DNA from: Desertimonas flava
GTDB lineage: Bacteria > Actinomycetota > Acidimicrobiia > Acidimicrobiales > Ilumatobacteraceae
Direction of reading: 5' to 3'
Assembly: GCF_003426815.1 (NCBI RefSeq)
Contig: NZ_QKYK01000006.1
Coordinates: forward strand, 1 to 64,000
Length of the DNA stretch: 64,000 nucleotides
Positions 60,063-64,000 of this stretch are shown piece after piece. The position numbers were made by a program, and so were the translations under genes. Each line of letters opens with the position of its first letter. Position 1 is the first letter of the stretch. Under the pieces are notes generated by a model. It had not been told where the DNA came from, searched no databases, and worked only from the letters and a program-made list of their open reading frames with translations.

Positions 60063-62011
60063 CAGACCCCCGGTCGACCACCCCGGTCGGCGCCCCCTCC
60101 CGTTCCCTGCCGCCCGCTGCTGTCGAGACGGCCCCGCCCGGCACGTGGCGCGGGCGTCCGGTCTCGGGGTGGCGAGCGTGGCTGGTGACCGTCGACCACA
60201 AGCGCATCGGGCTGATGTACGGCACCGCGGCCCTGGCCTTCTTCGTGATCGGCGGTGTCGAGGCCCTACTGATCCGGGCCCAACTCGCCGGACCCGACGG
60301 GCGGGTCCTGTCCGCCGACCTCTACAACCAGATGTTCACGATGCACGCGACCTCGATGATCTTCCTGTTCGCCATGCCGATGGCCGCGGCGTTCGGCAAC
60401 TACCTCGTCCCGCTCCAGATCGGGGCACGGGACGTCGCCTTCCCCCGACTCAACGCCTTCAGCTTCTGGTGCTTCCTGTTCGGCGCGCTCGTCACCAACT
60501 CGTCGTGGATCCTCGGCGGCGCCGCCGACGGCGGCTGGTTCATGTACGCGCCCAACTCCAGCGTCACGTTCTCACCCAGCCACGGGATCGACCTGTGGGC
60601 GATCGGGCTGCAGATCACCGGCATCGCCTCGCTCACCGGGGCGATCAACCTCATCGTGACCGTCCTCAACATGCGCACCAAGGGGATGACGATCATGCGC
60701 ATGCCGACGTTGACGTGGATGACGATGGTGACGCAGTTCATCCTGCTGTTCGCCATCCCCGTGATCACCGTGGCCCTGTTCCTGCTGACGTTCCAGCGCA
60801 CGTTCGGCGCCCGGTTCTTCGACGTCGAGGCCGGCGCCGACCCGCTGTTGTGGCAGCACCTGTTCTGGATCTTCGGCCACCCCGAGGTGTACATCCTCAT
60901 CCTCCCCGCCTTCGGCATCGTCTCGGAGGTCCTGCCGGTGTTCTCGCGCAAGCCGCTGTTCGGCTACCCGTTCGTGGTCCTGTCGGGCGCCGCGATCGGT
61001 TTCGCCGGATGGGGCGTGTGGGCCCACCACATGTTCGCCTCAGGCGTCGGCCCCGTGACCGTCGCCGTGTTCTCGGTGTCGAGCATGGCGATCGCGGTGC
61101 CGACCGGCGTCAAGATCGTCAACTGGACGCTCACCATGTGGGGCGGCAAGCTGTCGTTCACGACGCCGATGCTCTTCGCCGCGGCGATGATCGTCGAGTT
61201 CACCATCGGTGGTCTCTCCGGGGTCACCCACGCCGTCTCGCCGTCGGACACCCAGCAGACCGACACCTACTACATCGTCGCCCACATCCACTACGTCCTG
61301 TTCGGCGGTGCCGTCCTCGCGTTCTTCTCCGCCTTCTACTACTGGTGGCCGAAGATCTTCGGCAAGTGCCTCGACGAGCGGCTCGGCAGGTGGAACTTCT
61401 GGCTGATGATCGTCGGCATGAACCTGACGTTCGCCCCGATGCACATCATCGGCCTCCAGGGCCAGCCCCGCCGGATGTACGTGTGGACCGAGGCCCGTGC
61501 CGGCAGCGGGGTCTTCGACCTCGGCTTCTGGAACCTCGTGGCGAGCATCGGGGCGTTCGTCCTCGCCGCCGGCATCGCCGTGTTCTTCCTCAACGTCGTC
61601 CGCACCCACCGCCGGGCGCCACGGGCACCACGCGATCCGTGGGACGCCCGCACGCTCGAGTGGCTCACCGAGTCACCGCCGGCGCCGCACAACTTCGACG
61701 TGCTTCCCGAGGTGCACCACCTCGACGAGTTCTTCCACCGCAAGTACGCCGACGTCGGCACCGGCTCGACCCACGACATGCGCCGCGTGGCGACCGCCGA
61801 CGAGGTCATCGCCGCCGAGGCGCTGCGGCCGCGACAGCCCATCCACCTCCCGTCGCCGTCGTACTGGCCGGTGCTGGTGGCCCTGATGCTCCCGGTGATC
61901 GCGTTCGGGGTGATCTTCTTCGTGCCGGCGGCGATCGCCGGGACCGCTGGCGTGGTGATCTGTCTGTTCGGCTGGGCCCTCGAGCCCTCCGTCGAACCCA
62001 CGCCCCACTGA
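60053..62011 (+). CDS. ctaD: Cytochrome c oxidase subunit I (heme-copper oxidase)
   Basis: 652 residues, 12 core helices plus a C-terminal extension ending in two more helices (about 595-645). Heme and CuB ligands are visible: MFTMHATSMIFLFAMP, the cross-linked His-Tyr motif FGHPEVYILILPAFG, WGVWAHHMFASG, and THAVSPSDTQQTDTYYIVAHIHYVLFGG. At 403-404 the usual HD (Mg/Mn ligands) is TD. D-pathway segment GARDVAFPRLNAF. The long tail (RTHRRAPRAPRDPWDARTLEWLTESPP) resembles actinobacterial subunit I/IV fusions. No subunit II or III gene follows, so it is an orphan. It reduces O2 at the membrane; the partner subunits must lie elsewhere. Confidence 0.92.
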   Translation: MTIADPRSTTPVGAPSRSLPPAAVETAPPGTWRGRPVSGWRAWLVTVDHKRIGLMYGTAALAFFVIGGVEALLIRAQLAGPDGRVLSADLYNQMFTMHATSMIFLFAMPMAAAFGNYLVPLQIGARDVAFPRLNAFSFWCFLFGALVTNSSWILGGAADGGWFMYAPNSSVTFSPSHGIDLWAIGLQITGIASLTGAINLIVTVLNMRTKGMTIMRMPTLTWMTMVTQFILLFAIPVITVALFLLTFQRTFGARFFDVEAGADPLLWQHLFWIFGHPEVYILILPAFGIVSEVLPVFSRKPLFGYPFVVLSGAAIGFAGWGVWAHHMFASGVGPVTVAVFSVSSMAIAVPTGVKIVNWTLTMWGGKLSFTTPMLFAAAMIVEFTIGGLSGVTHAVSPSDTQQTDTYYIVAHIHYVLFGGAVLAFFSAFYYWWPKIFGKCLDERLGRWNFWLMIVGMNLTFAPMHIIGLQGQPRRMYVWTEARAGSGVFDLGFWNLVASIGAFVLAAGIAVFFLNVVRTHRRAPRAPRDPWDARTLEWLTESPPAPHNFDVLPEVHHLDEFFHRKYADVGTGSTHDMRRVATADEVIAAEALRPRQPIHLPSPSYWPVLVALMLPVIAFGVIFFVPAAIAGTAGVVICLFGWALEPSVEPTPH

Positions 62012-62247
62012 CGTTCGCATCGCCAGCGCGGAAGCCGCATCCGGTCGGCCTCCGTGCCACGCTCCGACTCCGTCGGGGGGTTCGGGGGGCGGTAGCCCCC
62101 CCGATGCGGCGGAGTAGTCAGCTTGCTGGCTACCGCCAGCACGGCCGGCTTTGCCGGCCGCCGCCTGCAGCTGAGCGCGGCGAAACCGCTCTTCGCAACT
62201 CGACCGCTGCAGCGAGGAGCGAAGCGACGATGCGGAAGCGGTCGAAA
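62012..62247. repeat. Structured 236-bp convergent intergenic region
   Basis: Holds several inverted repeats between ctaD and gdhA: GTAGTCAG/CTGGCTAC (62114-62133), CGGCCGGC/GCCGGCCG (62142-62160) and CGACCGCT/AGCGGTCG around a GAGGAGCGAAGCGACGATGC core (about 62200-62247). No reading frame is supported. Probably bidirectional terminators; the last part may be a dispersed repeat. Confidence 0.5.
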
Positions 62248-63642
<1,395 letters not shown>

Positions 63643-63806
63643 TCAACTGGAACAGCGACACGAAGTTGCCGACGAGGCGCGCTCGCCGGCGCACGTGTTC
63701 GCGGGCTCGACGACGTTGGCGAGGCACCGACCGTGCAGGGCCGCACTGTAGGGACCACCCTCGGCGCCGCCCAGCGCCGACAGCACTGCTGTTGTGGCGC
63801 GACGGC

Positions 63807-64000
63807 TCAGTCGCGCACGATCCAGTAGAACGACGCCGGATCGGCCCGGAGGTTGCGCCAACCGCTGAGTGGGGCGGTCGTGGCGAGCAGCGAATCTCCC
63901 GCCCGCAGCACGGGTGTGTCCTCACCGACGTCGACCTGCACGAGGCCCGACGCGATCGCCACCAGCTCGGTCCCTTTGTGGGCGAACGGCGGGACGCCGC
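63807..64000 (-). CDS. Cupin-domain protein, C-terminal part (runs off right edge)
   Basis: The last 63 residues of a minus-strand gene that begins beyond the window. It reads VPPFAHKGTELVAIASGLVQVDVG, then VLRAGDSLLATTAPLSGWRNL, then FYWIVRD and a stop: the second half of a cupin_2 beta-barrel, as found at the C-terminus of XRE-cupin regulators and small metal-dependent enzymes. The His before KGTEL is a plausible metal ligand. The full length and role cannot be seen. Confidence 0.72.
   Translation of the reverse strand, partial: GVPPFAHKGTELVAIASGLVQVDVGEDTPVLRAGDSLLATTAPLSGWRNLRADPASFYWIVRD

Overview
The window is high-GC DNA with dense, often overlapping genes and frequent GTG starts. 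Together with an actinobacterial-type OmpR/HAMP two-component system, acidic exported proteins and a conserved actinobacterial 123-residue hypothetical protein, this points to a free-living, aerobic, heterotrophic actinobacterium. An Acidimicrobiia (Ilumatobacter-like) member is my best guess; that placement is inference. I see about 54 protein genes, one riboswitch, no tRNA or rRNA, no CRISPR array, and no transposase or phage gene. No stretch over about 300 bases lacks a gene.

Layout, 1-22 kb. A secreted repeat protein runs off the left edge (1-503), followed by a LysM/NlpC-P60 wall hydrolase and a divergent RCK potassium channel. A ribose-type ABC importer with an FGGY kinase (3490-8701) faces a second FGGY kinase, an MtnC-like enolase-phosphatase and a GlpD-like dehydrogenase (8930-12941) across an array of 27-bp repeats. 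This looks like uptake and oxidation of a sugar or polyol. Next is a compact redox locus (12933-18678): ferric-reductase-like membrane protein, ApbE, a small membrane protein and an acidic exported protein, then an OmpR/HAMP two-component system, then a paralogue of the acidic exported protein. Both paralogues share a 21-bp promoter box at identical spacing. An endonuclease/exonuclease/phosphatase family protein and a yybP-ykoY manganese riboswitch with a GDT1-type Mn2+ exporter follow.

Layout, 20.8-33 kb. An exported selenium-binding-protein/methanethiol-oxidase homologue faces a TetR operon encoding an unusual alpha/beta hydrolase-glycosyltransferase fusion and a second hydrolase with a Cys nucleophile. 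A 157-bp element with terminal inverted repeats overlaps the end of that operon. A translationally coupled six-gene operon (26096-31876) encodes a cytochrome b, a molybdopterin oxidoreductase, a four-cluster Fe-S protein, a Rieske protein, a small membrane protein and a TDT/SLAC1-family anion transporter. A repeat-bearing lipoprotein follows.

Layout, 33-64 kb. Carboxynorspermidine dehydrogenase and decarboxylase (polyamine synthesis) lie downstream of an Opp-type importer. Upstream of that importer are a LacI regulator, a GH1 glucosidase and a GH2 mannosidase, so its substrate is probably a beta-gluco/manno-oligosaccharide. Then come a VOC-TetR pair divergent from a truncated siderophore-binding protein and a siderophore-interacting reductase, a cadherin-like surface protein, a P1B-4-type metal ATPase, a sugar ABC importer lacking its ATPase, and a MarR-CLC channel pair. 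A group-III-like truncated globin with a COG2345-type regulator is followed by an orphan cytochrome oxidase subunit I, then NADP-type glutamate dehydrogenase and the end of a cupin gene at the right edge.

The strongest candidates for an undescribed system are the two-component/ApbE/ferric-reductase locus with its twin acidic proteins and twin promoter boxes, the hydrolase-glycosyltransferase fusion operon, and the FGGY/MtnC/GlpD catabolic cluster.
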